A stretch of DNA of 64,000 nucleotides from Labilibaculum antarcticum (GTDB taxonomy: Bacteria > Bacteroidota > Bacteroidia > Bacteroidales > Marinifilaceae). The stretch spans positions 5,302,361 through 5,366,360 of the forward strand of contig NZ_AP018042.1 of NCBI RefSeq assembly GCF_002356295.1. The letters run 5' to 3'. A model generated the notes under the pieces. That model searched no databases. It worked only from the letters and a program-made list of their open reading frames with translations, and was not told where the DNA came from. Positions 8,024 through 17,701 of this stretch are shown here, piece after piece (position 1 is the first letter of the stretch; each line of letters starts with the position of its first letter). Both the position numbers and the translations under genes were made by a program.

Positions 8024-9832
8024 TTATTTAATAGTTTCCTTAACTTCACCACACCCAATCATATCTTCTCCATAATATGGATTTTTGATTTCTTCAGAAT
8101 TACTAAACCAATAGGCGCCTTTGTTATCATTAGCCATTGGACAGAATTGATAATAAGTAGTAACTTTATTTAATCCAAAAGCTTTTATCGCATTATAAAA
8201 CACTTGATTAAAAGTAACAAATGCCTCCCTTTGCTTTTTAATATTATCAAATTTCAGAATCTCGCCAATAGATTTTTTCAAAGTAGGTAGTTCTTTCATC
8301 CAAAGCATATGAGAATCTCCTTTTAACAGAGCCATATCCACCTTATTCAAATCTTCTTTCACTACCCTGGCTGTTTTCTTAACTTTATCTGCATCAGAAT
8401 CAATAAACCCGTCTTTCATGTTCAAGTATGCCTTATATACTGATGTTAGTTGGCTCTTAAATTTTTCATCAACCGATTTGGAATCGCCTTTTAGAGTCTT
8501 AGATTTTATTGAAGCTCCCATATCCATTTTGGACATATCGTGAGGAGTAGAACCTGCTCCACCACTGGGGTTCATCATGCTAGGAAGTCCAATTAGCTGA
8601 GATGCAGCATCAATTTTAAAGACACCATTAATGGCTATTTCTTCATTTTCCTTCAAGCCTTCTGCAACAACAAAGAATGATCCAGCTTCAGGGCCTAAAA
8701 CGATTTCACGATACAAGAATGATGGTGTTTCCCGATTCGGAACTTTCACATAAACCACGGCTCTTTTCCCTGTCCAAAGAATGGCTGATTTCGGAATGAG
8801 TAATTTATTTAGACCTTTCCCAATTTCAGATTTAACTGATCCATTCACAAACATTTCCGGCTTGAGCAGCTGATTGGTATTCGATACTTCAGCCCTCACT
8901 TTAGCAACTCTGGTTTTAGCATCAATAAAAGGATCGATGAAAGTTACATTGGCCACATAATTTTTACCCGGTAAAGCCTGAACTGTAAATTCAACTTTAT
9001 CATTCATCTTTATCCATGGTAAATCACTTTCATACGCATCTAGCATCACCCAAAGGTTTGATAGATCAACCACTTCAAATAATTTGGTTCCTTCCTTTAT
9101 ATATTCACCAACAGCAACATGCCGCATAGTAACCGTTCCAGAAATTGGAGACAATACATCAAAATAAAGCATCGGTTCTCCTTTAATCTCAATCGCCTCA
9201 ATTTGCTTATCGGTAAGACTCCATAATTTAAGTTTTCCTTTAGAAGCCTGGTATAACGACGGACGTGAAGATTTAAAACTAATAGCCTCCAACAATTCAC
9301 GTTGCGCTGTTACCAAGTCTGGAGAATAAATGGTAGCTAGTTTTTCCCCTTTACGCACAGTTTGTCCTGTGAAATTGACAAATAATTTTTCAATTCTCCC
9401 TCCAAAGCGAGCCGTTAATTCCGATATATTTCTTTCATCAGCATGAATTTTACCTTGCAATCGAACTGATTTTTCAGGAACTCCAAATTGAACCTTCATG
9501 GTTTGAATATCCGCCAATTTAGCTGCAGATTCAGACATAACAAGTTCATTCGGATCAACATCATCTCCAGATGACTGCATAGTGGTAAGGGGTATTAATT
9601 CCATTGCACATATCGGGCACTTCCCTGGCTTATCTTGTTTAATCTGTGGATGCATTGAACAAGTCCAGGTCGTTGGATCTTCAGATTCATGATTGTGCCC
9701 CTCAATACCATTTGAAGGTGTCATCGTTTTATCAGACGATCCTGAAAACACAAGTCCAAGAAGAACCCCAATTACTAAAACTGCAATTACTAATTTGTAA
9801 TTCCCTTTTATATTGTTGATTATTTTTTTCAT
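8024..9832 (-). CDS. cusB: RND efflux periplasmic adaptor (CusB-like) with N-terminal metal module and C-terminal DUF3347
   Basis: The 602-residue protein is the membrane-fusion component of a Cu/Ag RND pump. Order of parts: a membrane anchor (LVIAVLVIGVLLGLVFSG, about 14-31), a heavy-metal-binding module WTCSMHPQ...GKCPICAMELIPL (about 55-84), the CusB/HlyD barrel-sandwich and beta-barrel core up to about 420, a Met/His-rich link (PHDMSKMDMG), and a DUF3347 domain (YKAYLNMKDGFIDSD to the end), which in other systems binds copper. Final CPMAND and IGCGEV supply more Cys. It sits 12 bases from the TolC-like gene, in one operon with the pump. The triple-domain layout is common in Bacteroidota. 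Confidence 0.92.
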   Translation of the reverse strand: MKKIINNIKGNYKLVIAVLVIGVLLGLVFSGSSDKTMTPSNGIEGHNHESEDPTTWTCSMHPQIKQDKPGKCPICAMELIPLTTMQSSGDDVDPNELVMSESAAKLADIQTMKVQFGVPEKSVRLQGKIHADERNISELTARFGGRIEKLFVNFTGQTVRKGEKLATIYSPDLVTAQRELLEAISFKSSRPSLYQASKGKLKLWSLTDKQIEAIEIKGEPMLYFDVLSPISGTVTMRHVAVGEYIKEGTKLFEVVDLSNLWVMLDAYESDLPWIKMNDKVEFTVQALPGKNYVANVTFIDPFIDAKTRVAKVRAEVSNTNQLLKPEMFVNGSVKSEIGKGLNKLLIPKSAILWTGKRAVVYVKVPNRETPSFLYREIVLGPEAGSFFVVAEGLKENEEIAINGVFKIDAASQLIGLPSMMNPSGGAGSTPHDMSKMDMGASIKSKTLKGDSKSVDEKFKSQLTSVYKAYLNMKDGFIDSDADKVKKTARVVKEDLNKVDMALLKGDSHMLWMKELPTLKKSIGEILKFDNIKKQREAFVTFNQVFYNAIKAFGLNKVTTYYQFCPMANDNKGAYWFSNSEEIKNPYYGEDMIGCGEVKETIK

Positions 9833-9843
9833 AACAGAACGAT

Positions 9844-11076
9844 TTATTTACCCATTAAGTAGTTGATGAATGCAATTGCAGCTTGTTTATCTGCTCTGGC
9901 TTTTTCCAGCTCCAAATTGTACTTTAGAACCTTTCTTTCCATTCTTAAAATTTCTTCGAAATTCTTATTCCCTGTTGCATAATCGGTTCCCAACAGATTT
10001 AAAGATATATTGGCCAATTCTAACTGAGTGATGTACAAAGCAATTCTTCTATGTCCATCTTTATAATCTTTCCATGAATTTTCGAATATGGATTCTAACA
10101 TGTTTAATGTATTGGCTTTATCCATCTCTTTGGCGGTTTCCAGCAAAACAACTTCATTAATCATTGCCTTGTATTTGTTTCGGTAAAGAGGAACTGTAAT
10201 CCCAATTTTCGGGAAAATAAAGGCATCTTTTCCTGCAAGATTATTACCTCCCTTTCCGACAATGGTATAATCAAAACCTAAATTGAAACTGGGTTTGCCT
10301 TGCTTGTCAGCCAACACCTTTCGATATTTCAATGACTCCTGCTGAAGAGCAATCCCCAACAACTTGTGATTATTGCTTTTCACAGAATCCAACAAGGCTT
10401 CTTTTGTAAAACGAATGTTGTTTTCCCACAAGACTTCAGGTGTATTCACCATACTTGATTTATCTGCATTCAATAGATTATTAAAAGCAATTTCCAATAC
10501 CTGCTGTTTATCTGTTAATAGATCCAGTTGGTTTTGCAAATCACCAATTTCCATTTCAATTCGATACTCATCAACAGCAGAAACCAAACCTGCCTCTACT
10601 TTAATAACAGCCAGCTTTTTAAATGCACTTAGAATCTCAAGATTCTCCTTAGTGACTGAGATCGCTTTCTTGTTAAAATAGATGTTGTAATAGTTTGCAC
10701 TGATATCACTAAATAATTTTGACTTGACATCCTGAAAAACCTCATATTTTGCTTTCGCATTCTGAATAGCAATATTTTCTTTTGCTTTTAGTGTTCCAAA
10801 CCACGGAAACATCTGGGAGGCAGAAAATTTAAATTCCTGAGGTCCCACTCTTGTTTCAACAGGTTTAATAAAATAAGCGAATGCAAGTTGAGGATCAGGC
10901 AATACTTTCACCTGAGGTGCTACCTCTAAAGCCGCCATATACTCCTTAAATCGGGCTTGCAATCCCGGGTTATTTTCTGCTCCTGTATTCAAGTAAGCTG
11001 ACAGTTCCTGCTGACCAAAAACAACTGAGGAGGTCAAAAGAAACAGGGCTGTGATAATTATATTTACTTTTCTCAT
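9844..11076 (-). CDS. TolC-family outer membrane efflux protein (CusC-like)
   Basis: The 410-residue product has a signal peptide ending VVFGQQE and the two long helical repeats of the outer membrane efflux family, with typical segments SASQMFPWFGTLKAKENIA and GITVPLYRNKYKAMINEV. It would form the outer membrane tunnel for the CusA/CusB proteins encoded on both sides. It starts 4 bases after the CusA-like stop and ends 11 bases before the CusB-like start, so the three genes are clearly co-transcribed. Confidence 0.9.
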   Translation of the reverse strand: MRKVNIIITALFLLTSSVVFGQQELSAYLNTGAENNPGLQARFKEYMAALEVAPQVKVLPDPQLAFAYFIKPVETRVGPQEFKFSASQMFPWFGTLKAKENIAIQNAKAKYEVFQDVKSKLFSDISANYYNIYFNKKAISVTKENLEILSAFKKLAVIKVEAGLVSAVDEYRIEMEIGDLQNQLDLLTDKQQVLEIAFNNLLNADKSSMVNTPEVLWENNIRFTKEALLDSVKSNNHKLLGIALQQESLKYRKVLADKQGKPSFNLGFDYTIVGKGGNNLAGKDAFIFPKIGITVPLYRNKYKAMINEVVLLETAKEMDKANTLNMLESIFENSWKDYKDGHRRIALYITQLELANISLNLLGTDYATGNKNFEEILRMERKVLKYNLELEKARADKQAAIAFINYLMGK

Positions 11077-11080
11077 GATT

Positions 11081-14000
11081 CTACTCCTTTAGTTTTTTTA
11101 ACTCCTTCTTAATTATAGCTTCCTGCCACATACTATGCAACACCGGTACAACAAACATAGTTAATACCGCTATTGTCATTCCTCCAAATAGAGGTATTGC
11201 CATTGGCACCATAATATCGGAACCTTTTCCTGTTGATGTTAAAATTGGAACCAGTGCAATAATGGTCGTTGCAGTTGTCATCACTGCAGGACGTACTCTT
11301 TTTGAACCAGCTTCATGAACCAAATCGCGTACCTCTTGAATTGATTTAGGAGCCTTTTTTTCCTGTAGTTGTTTGATGTAAGTACTGATCAATACACCAT
11401 CATCAGTTGCCACTCCAAAGAGAGCAATAAAGCCAACCCAAACGGCCACACTTAAATTTATGGTTCGTACCTGAAATAAATCCCTTAGATTAATACCCCC
11501 TAACTCTCCGTTCATGAACCAAGGCTGACCATACAACCAAAGCATTATAAACCCACCTGACAAGGCAACAATAATCCCTGTAAAGACTAAAGCTGTAGAT
11601 ACAACAGATTTAAATTGGAAATAAAGAATTAGAAAAATGATCATTAGAGATATCGGCACAACAATCAACAACCTTTTTGTTGCTCGAATTTGATTCTCAT
11701 AGTTACCTGTAAAGACATAACTAACACCTGCAGGCAATACAAATTCGCCTTCAGAAAGTTTTTCTTTTAAGTAAGCCTGTGCATTTTCAACCACATCAAC
11801 TTCCGCAAAGCCTTCCTTTTTGTCAAAAATAACATAACCTACCAGGAAGGTGTTTTCACTTTTAATTAACTGCGGTCCCCTGATGTAATTTACTTTAACC
11901 AATTCCCCTAATGGAATTTGAGCTCCACCTGCTGTGGGAATTAATATCTTTTTTAAATCTTCTGGGTTATCGCGATATTCTCTTGCATAACGTAAACGTA
12001 CCGGGAATCGTTTTCTTCCTTCAACCGTTGTCGTTAATTTCATTCCTCCAATAGCACTACTAATTACCGTTTGTAGCCCCTTAACTGAAATGCCATAGCG
12101 TGAGATAGCATCTCTATCAATTTCCAGCTCCAGATAAGGTTTTCCAACCACTCTGTCAGCAAAAACAGACATTGCCTGCACCCCTTCTACCTGTTTTAAG
12201 TGCTTTTCTATATCATAGCCCACTTTTTCAATTGACACCAAATCGGGACCGAAAACTTTAATTCCCATTGGTGCCCTCATTCCGGTTTGTAACATCACCA
12301 ACCGAGTTTGAATTGGTTGCAATTTTGGTGCTGAGGTTAGACCCGGAATTGACGCTTTCTTGATGATTTGATCCCAAATATCATTTGGCGATTTTACTTC
12401 TTTACGCCATTGTCGGAAATACACTCCATTATTGTCTTCAATCAGATTTTCTTTACTAATTAAACGAAACTCCTCCTCCCATGGATTGAATGTAGAACCA
12501 TCCTTCAACACAAACGCTTCTTTTTTGTTTACTTTAAATCGCATTCTATGTCCGGATTCATCCAGCATATACTCCGACTTGTAATTAATTAAATTTTCGA
12601 ACATCGAAGTTGGTGCCGGATCGAGAGCCGAATTTACCCGGCCCCATTTTCCAACGACACTTTCAATCTCAGGAATTGAATTAATCTTCTTATCAAGAAT
12701 GGCAATTACATCAAGGTTTTCTTGTATCCCGGAATGTGGCATAGTTGTTGGCATGAACAAGAATGATCCTTCATTAAGAGATGGCATAAACTCTTTACCA
12801 ATTCCTGGAATAGAAGCATCCAATTTTTTATAAACACTGGTTTTCTGCACGAATTCCGGCATAAAACCAAACATCTTATCAAAACCCTGCCAAACTGAAA
12901 TTCCAAATACAACAATCATGATTGGAACAGATAAAAATTTCCATTTGTTATTTAAACACCATTTTAATATCCTCGAATAAAAGAATACCACTGAAGAAAG
13001 TACTCCCAGTACTGTTCCTACAATAACTATTACAAACAGGAAGTTTGCAAACAGGCTATTCCCTGCTCCCAAAGGCAACCATGCCTTTGTTAGGAAAAAG
13101 ACCACCACCACAATTGTAATTGCAATATTAATTAGGTTCACCCACGATTTTTTCGACTCAACCCACTTATCGGCAAACAAACCATTTAAGCCATATGCAA
13201 CCAAAGCTAATGCCACATAGTTCCCTGAAACAATCGACAAAACAAGACCTGCCACAATAATCAGGCTATTCCAAATTTTAGAATATTTGTTTTTATCAAA
13301 TCGAATAGAAAATACCAGATGGGCCAATGTTGGAATGATAATTAAACCAATTAGCAAGGCCGCCAGCATGGTAAAGGTTTTGGTATATGCCAGAGGTTTA
13401 AACAGTTTACCTTCGGCTGCCTCCATTGCAAACACCGGCAAAAAGCTTACGATGGTAGTTGCCAAAGCTGTTACAACCGCCCCTGCAACTTCAGTTGTAG
13501 CGGTATAAACAATTTCCAAAAGTTTTTTCCCTTTGGCTCCAATATTTTCAACCGCCTCGGCATGCCGGATGATGTTTTCGGTAAAGACAACTCCCACATC
13601 AACCATAACACCGATTGCAATGGCAATACCAGACAAAGCAACAATATTGGCATCCACACCAAACTGACGCATCGCGATAAAGGTAATTAACACCCCAATC
13701 GGCAATAAACTTGATATTAAAAAAGAGGCCCTGAGATTTAACACCAACACAATAACCACTAAAATGCTGATCAAAAGCTCCAAAGAAATAGCTTCCTCCA
13801 GTGTTCCCAGGGTTTCTTTAATCAATCCTGTTCGATCGTAAAAAGGAACAATTGTTATTTTAGATACGGTACCATCAGCCAATGTTTTGGATGGTAAACC
13901 AGGTTCAATTTCCGCAATTTTTGCTTTTAGATTTTCAATGGTTTGTAAAGGATTGGCGCCATATCTTGCTACTACAACACCACCAACTGCTTCGGCTCCT

Positions 14001-14887
14001 CCTTTATCCAAGCCACCACGGCGAGTGGCTGGTCCAAAATTCACTTTGGCAACATCGCTTATTCTAATAGGAATATTATTTCTAACAACAACAACACTTT
14101 TTTCAATGTCTTCCAGGCTTTTGATATAACCTAATGCTCTTATTAAATATTCTACTTTATTGAACTCGATGGTTCGGGCTCCAATATCCAGATTACTGTT
14201 TTTAACAGCAGCTATTACCTGACTGATATTTACGCCATGCGCTTTCATGGCATCAGGATCAACATCTACTTGATACTCTTTCACAAAACCTCCAATGGAA
14301 GCAACCTCTGCAACTCCTTTTGCTGATGTAAGAGAGTAACGAACGGAGAAATCCTGAATGGTTCTTAGCTCATGCGGATCCCAACCTCCGGCAGGATTTC
14401 CCTCCTTATCTCTTCCTTCTAATGTATACCAATAAACCTGGCCAAGAGCAGTTGCATCTGGTCCTAAGGCTGGTGATACATCCTCAGGAAGTGTACCGGT
14501 AGGAAGAGAGTTTAGTTTTTCCAGAATTCTGGTTCTACTCCAGTAAAACTCAATCCCCTCTTCAAAGATGATATAGATACTTGAAACACCAAAAATGGAG
14601 TTGCTACGAATGGTTTTTACACCTGGAATCCCTAAAAGAGATGTTGTTAATGGATAAGAGATCTGGTCTTCAATATCCTGAGGAGATCTTCCCGGCCATT
14701 CGGTGTATACAATTTGTTGATTCTCACCAATATCGGGAATTGCATCAACAGGTACAGGATCATTTGGTAAAAACCCGGTATCCCAACCAAAAGGAGAATT
14801 TATAACTCCCCAGCTAATCATGACAATCAGCACCAAAAAAGTAACTAGTTTATTCTCAAGGAAAAAACGAATAATCTTATTAAGCAT
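11081..14887 (-). CDS. cusA: CusA/CzcA-type heavy-metal RND transporter, long form
   Basis: The 1268-residue inner-membrane pump drives metal export with the proton gradient. Diagnostic parts: N-terminal GVINSPFGWDTG and VPVDAIPDIGENQQIVYTEW, YPLTTSLLGIPGV, the TM4 segment GIAIAIGVMVDVGVVFTENI, and in the second half VGFIALFGVATDDGVLISTY. Typical CusA proteins have about 1040-1050 residues. The extra length lies between TM6 and the second periplasmic half, around residues 535-670, and contains several further hydrophobic helices. The TM10 DD in ATDDGV differs from E. coli CusA. First gene of the pump operon, about 100 bases after the HYC-protein gene. Cu/Ag specificity is inferred from context. 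Confidence 0.92.
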   Translation of the reverse strand: MLNKIIRFFLENKLVTFLVLIVMISWGVINSPFGWDTGFLPNDPVPVDAIPDIGENQQIVYTEWPGRSPQDIEDQISYPLTTSLLGIPGVKTIRSNSIFGVSSIYIIFEEGIEFYWSRTRILEKLNSLPTGTLPEDVSPALGPDATALGQVYWYTLEGRDKEGNPAGGWDPHELRTIQDFSVRYSLTSAKGVAEVASIGGFVKEYQVDVDPDAMKAHGVNISQVIAAVKNSNLDIGARTIEFNKVEYLIRALGYIKSLEDIEKSVVVVRNNIPIRISDVAKVNFGPATRRGGLDKGGAEAVGGVVVARYGANPLQTIENLKAKIAEIEPGLPSKTLADGTVSKITIVPFYDRTGLIKETLGTLEEAISLELLISILVVIVLVLNLRASFLISSLLPIGVLITFIAMRQFGVDANIVALSGIAIAIGVMVDVGVVFTENIIRHAEAVENIGAKGKKLLEIVYTATTEVAGAVVTALATTIVSFLPVFAMEAAEGKLFKPLAYTKTFTMLAALLIGLIIIPTLAHLVFSIRFDKNKYSKIWNSLIIVAGLVLSIVSGNYVALALVAYGLNGLFADKWVESKKSWVNLINIAITIVVVVFFLTKAWLPLGAGNSLFANFLFVIVIVGTVLGVLSSVVFFYSRILKWCLNNKWKFLSVPIMIVVFGISVWQGFDKMFGFMPEFVQKTSVYKKLDASIPGIGKEFMPSLNEGSFLFMPTTMPHSGIQENLDVIAILDKKINSIPEIESVVGKWGRVNSALDPAPTSMFENLINYKSEYMLDESGHRMRFKVNKKEAFVLKDGSTFNPWEEEFRLISKENLIEDNNGVYFRQWRKEVKSPNDIWDQIIKKASIPGLTSAPKLQPIQTRLVMLQTGMRAPMGIKVFGPDLVSIEKVGYDIEKHLKQVEGVQAMSVFADRVVGKPYLELEIDRDAISRYGISVKGLQTVISSAIGGMKLTTTVEGRKRFPVRLRYAREYRDNPEDLKKILIPTAGGAQIPLGELVKVNYIRGPQLIKSENTFLVGYVIFDKKEGFAEVDVVENAQAYLKEKLSEGEFVLPAGVSYVFTGNYENQIRATKRLLIVVPISLMIIFLILYFQFKSVVSTALVFTGIIVALSGGFIMLWLYGQPWFMNGELGGINLRDLFQVRTINLSVAVWVGFIALFGVATDDGVLISTYIKQLQEKKAPKSIQEVRDLVHEAGSKRVRPAVMTTATTIIALVPILTSTGKGSDIMVPMAIPLFGGMTIAVLTMFVVPVLHSMWQEAIIKKELKKLKE

Positions 14888-14988
14888 AGTTATTCAATTA
14901 TGATTTAATCTTAACTTTAAAATACCTGACATGTTAGAAACTATAAGGCATAGCTGTCCTAACGCATCTTATAAAGAAAAGTTACAAA

Positions 14989-15357
14989 TCATAATCTGTA
15001 ATTCTGCAAACGAGAAAGTACGGTTTGAATTTTGGGTGGCGGAATAGAATTTCTGAAAATATATCCTATTGCCTTAACTGCGACCTCCATGTCGATTAAT
15101 TCATTTGAAATTGGTAAAACAATCTCAAATTGACTAAAATCAAAAGTGTAAGATGAAATGGAAAAATCATCTTTAATTTTTAATGTAAAAGCCTCATCGT
15201 GACAGCATCCTTCCGGGATATCACAACATGACTTCGGTGCTGATAAAAAAGACACATCCTTTACATTACCTCCACAATAATGTGTAGAGATAGTCATACC
15301 TGTTGTAACAACAAATAAAACTAAAGTAAGTAATGTATGAATGATTTTTTTCAGCAT
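14989..15357 (-). CDS. Cys-rich exported HYC-type protein
   Basis: From the ATG at 15357 the product has 122 residues; a TTG at 15399 would add 14, but the ATG precedes a clean signal peptide (LKKIIHTLLTLVLFVVTTG). The mature protein begins THYCGGNVKDVSF and has a Cys cluster KSCCDIPEGCCHDE. Such HYC proteins are frequent next to copper pumps in Bacteroidota. It is probably a periplasmic copper binder and the first gene of the RND operon. A -7-like box TACATTTG lies just upstream at 15376-15383. Confidence 0.7.
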   Translation of the reverse strand: MLKKIIHTLLTLVLFVVTTGMTISTHYCGGNVKDVSFLSAPKSCCDIPEGCCHDEAFTLKIKDDFSISSYTFDFSQFEIVLPISNELIDMEVAVKAIGYIFRNSIPPPKIQTVLSRLQNYRL

Positions 15358-15375
15358 TGAAATTAATATATAGCA

Positions 15376-15383
15376 CAAATGTA
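15376..15383 (-). promoter_or_regulatory. Putative Bacteroidota -7 box for the RND operon
   Basis: The minus strand reads TACATTTG here, matching the Bacteroidota consensus TAnnTTTG. It ends 19 bases before the ATG of the HYC gene, giving a short leader. The -33 element is not clear. Confidence 0.4.
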
Positions 15384-15452
15384 AAAATAGTTTATCCAAT
15401 TAGTGTGTATAATTTTTTTAAAGAAGTGCACAATTTTTGGATTCATTGAGAT

Positions 15453-16025
15453 TTACACCTCTGTAATAGGTCTTCTCCCTATTTTCTTATCCTTACTGAA
15501 CTCTCTGGGAGTTAGCCCAGTTATTGATTTGAATTGACGAGAAAAATGCTGACTTGAGCTGTAATTTAATTGGTAGGCTATTTCGCTAACATTTAACTCT
15601 TCGTAGCAAAGTAACTCTTTTGCTTTTTCTATTTTCTGAAGAATTAGATACTTTTCAATGGTAGTTCCTTCAATTTCTGAGAATAGTTTGCTTAAAGATG
15701 AATATGAATGCCCTATGGTATTTGGCAAGTACTCTGTTAAATTCCCTAAATGTTCTGATGATTCCTGGTGGTGTACCATTTTAATAATTTCGTTCTTTAC
15801 CTGCTCAATCAATTGAGATTTTTTGTCATTCAACAATTCAAATCCAATCTCATTTAAAGCCTTTTTAAGATCATTGCACTGCAATTCGTTTATTGTATTC
15901 TGAAAAAGAACAGTTCCAAGGTCAATCTCAATATACTTAATATTCAATCTTTCAAGAACATCTTTTACCGCAGATATGCATCGAGGACACACCATGTTCT
16001 TAATGTGAATTTTACTTTTTCCCAT
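15453..16025 (-). CDS. AraC-family regulator fused to an N-terminal HMA metal-binding domain
   Basis: The 190-residue protein begins with an HMA-like domain (residues 1-65) whose loop is KNMVCPRCISAVKDVLERL, with C13 and C16 as the CxxC pair. Residues about 95-190 are an AraC-type double HTH, with LSKLFSEIEGTTIEKYL, NVSEIAYQLNYSSSQHFSRQ and GLTPREFS as the usual signature. A direct metal sensor and activator in one chain is the simple reading. It is the first gene of the minus-strand copper island, about 95 bases upstream of the HYC-RND operon, so it probably controls it. Regulation of the operon by this protein is inferred from position and domain content. Confidence 0.88.
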   Translation of the reverse strand: MGKSKIHIKNMVCPRCISAVKDVLERLNIKYIEIDLGTVLFQNTINELQCNDLKKALNEIGFELLNDKKSQLIEQVKNEIIKMVHHQESSEHLGNLTEYLPNTIGHSYSSLSKLFSEIEGTTIEKYLILQKIEKAKELLCYEELNVSEIAYQLNYSSSQHFSRQFKSITGLTPREFSKDKKIGRRPITEV

Positions 16026-16476
16026 TTATAAAGTTTTAATTATATGCTATTAAGTACCACTATTTTGAATTTATTAAGAATCAAGATCATCCATATTGTG
16101 ATGCATTGCCAAATAAACAAAGTAAGAAAAACTATTGAGACAGGATCAACCTAAGCAGAAGAAATTTAATTGCATTTTTAAAAGGATCAACTTTATAATT
16201 TGAAAGATTATACTTAGAAAACTAATTAGAGACGGATTTTATAACTTTAATTGCAAAGCAATAAAGAGAATAAACTTACCGGATTTTAGTATTGCAGTTA
16301 AAAACAATTGGGAGCCCCAACAAAAGTGGGACTCCTAAATTATTAAATCTACAGCTATTTTGTGATAAATTCCTTTTGGTTGTGCAGCTCCTTTCTTAAA
16401 GAAATAGAGCCGATTTGGAGAACAAATGGAACGACCAATCCCGAAAATTCGGGAGAACGCCATATTTCCTATTCAA
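16026..16476. other. Intergenic region with a hairpin and a short palindrome
   Basis: No coding frame is supported here. GGAGCCCCAAC and GTGGGACTCC (about 16311-16335) can pair into an imperfect hairpin with no T-run. CCCGAAAATTCGGG (about 16441-16454) is a perfect short palindrome near the end of the next gene. Confidence 0.5.
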
Positions 16477-16740
16477 TTAGCTATTTCCCTTATTCAAATA
16501 TTGAAAAAACTTAACTTTATATTCCTCTGATAAAAAATCATCAGATTGATCTTTTAAAGGATCCAACCAATTTACTTTTTGTTTGGACCAATAGCCATTT
16601 GCAGGAAGAGGTATATCATTTTCATGGCATGTTTTCCTTAGTATTGATTCAGGAATACTATAAATTTTCGAAAGTTGAGTTTTTGGCTTAGACCATACTA
16701 GGTCATATAATTCTTTGCAGATTATTGAAATTGATTCCAT
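16477..16740 (-). CDS. Small HTH-like protein of the LYDLVWSKP type
   Basis: The 87-residue product carries ELYDLVWSKPKTQLSKIYSI then ESILRKTCHENDIPLPANGYW. This pattern (LYxLVWxxP, a helix-turn-helix-like part, then CxxxxIPxPxxGYW) is one I recognise from many small or multidomain bacterial proteins, usually next to mobile or defence genes. It is probably DNA-binding. It stands alone between the copper island and the ClC gene, and the acidic tail DDFLSEEYKVKFFQYL shows it is complete. Confidence 0.6.
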   Translation of the reverse strand: MESISIICKELYDLVWSKPKTQLSKIYSIPESILRKTCHENDIPLPANGYWSKQKVNWLDPLKDQSDDFLSEEYKVKFFQYLNKGNS

Positions 16741-17701
16741 GACTAAAGAGATTTAATATCCTCCTTAAGTTAGTGATGATTTTTCCGCTTCAAAAACAGC
16801 TCAGAATGATAAATATCATAAGGTTAATGCTTTTCTGCCAGCCATAAACTACTCACCTATTAATGATTATCTGCGAGGAGGGGTTTCACAGTACGCAATA
16901 TCATTAATGTGTCATCAAATTCGCAGGAGTTGAAACAATCTTTTTAAAACTTGTTCGATCCAATTTAGATACGATTTGTGGGAATATATTTAAATTTGTC
17001 GATGCAGAAAGTGGTTTTTGTTGTGCAACTCAAAGATACTTTGAGATACTTAAATTCTTTCTCTCTTTTTTTATTCGTTTAGGACGCGATTGATATTGAG
17101 GGAAGAAATTATCCTTTTTTTAGGTACTTTTGCTTAAATTTAATACAGTTAAGTGACTTAACAAGCATTTTAACAAATCATTTCATGTCAAATTAATTCA
17201 AATGTAACCAACTGACAAACAGGCTATTATAAAGTTTTATTGCTTCTTATTTGTTACCCAAATAAGACAACACTCTACTTAATAAACATCTGATTACTTT
17301 CTGCATCGGAAAGTAATAAAGATATAAATACACTTCTCTTTATTGCCATGAGCCTGAATCATATCGATTTAGGCTCTTTCAGTATTATCAGAAGTTTTTC
17401 GATCAATGTTGATACGATGAGTGTTTTATCGATAACAAAGGAAAACTAGTTTTCTTTAGCTGTAATATGAACATTCGAAAAAGAATTTTGTCTTTTGATC
17501 ATTCGAAAGTGAAAAATAAATAAAAAAACGGATTGTTTTCAATCATCAATCATCAATCACAAATAGAAAGGGATGTTTTAAATTACCGAGACCTGCAATC
17601 AGCTTACGTTTCTATTGATATTGTAACAGCTAATCTTCAATAGTTCTTCATTACAAAGCTCTGCCCCACAAATATTGAATTGCCTAATAAGACATCGAAT
17701 A
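16741..17701. other. Long AT-rich intergenic region with two hairpins
   Basis: I see no gene in these 960 bases. TCTTATTTG and CAAATAAGA (about 17247-17268) form a nine-pair hairpin with a four-base loop. GAGCCTGAA and TTTAGGCTC (about 17350-17377) form another, followed by a few T residues. Both could be terminator or regulatory RNA structures, but nothing encoded on either side fits clearly. The region presumably also carries the promoter of the chloride channel gene. Confidence 0.4.

Noticed and set aside
10373-10681. Plus-strand 102-codon frame within the TolC-like gene
   Set aside because: Antisense shadow of a well-supported efflux protein gene.
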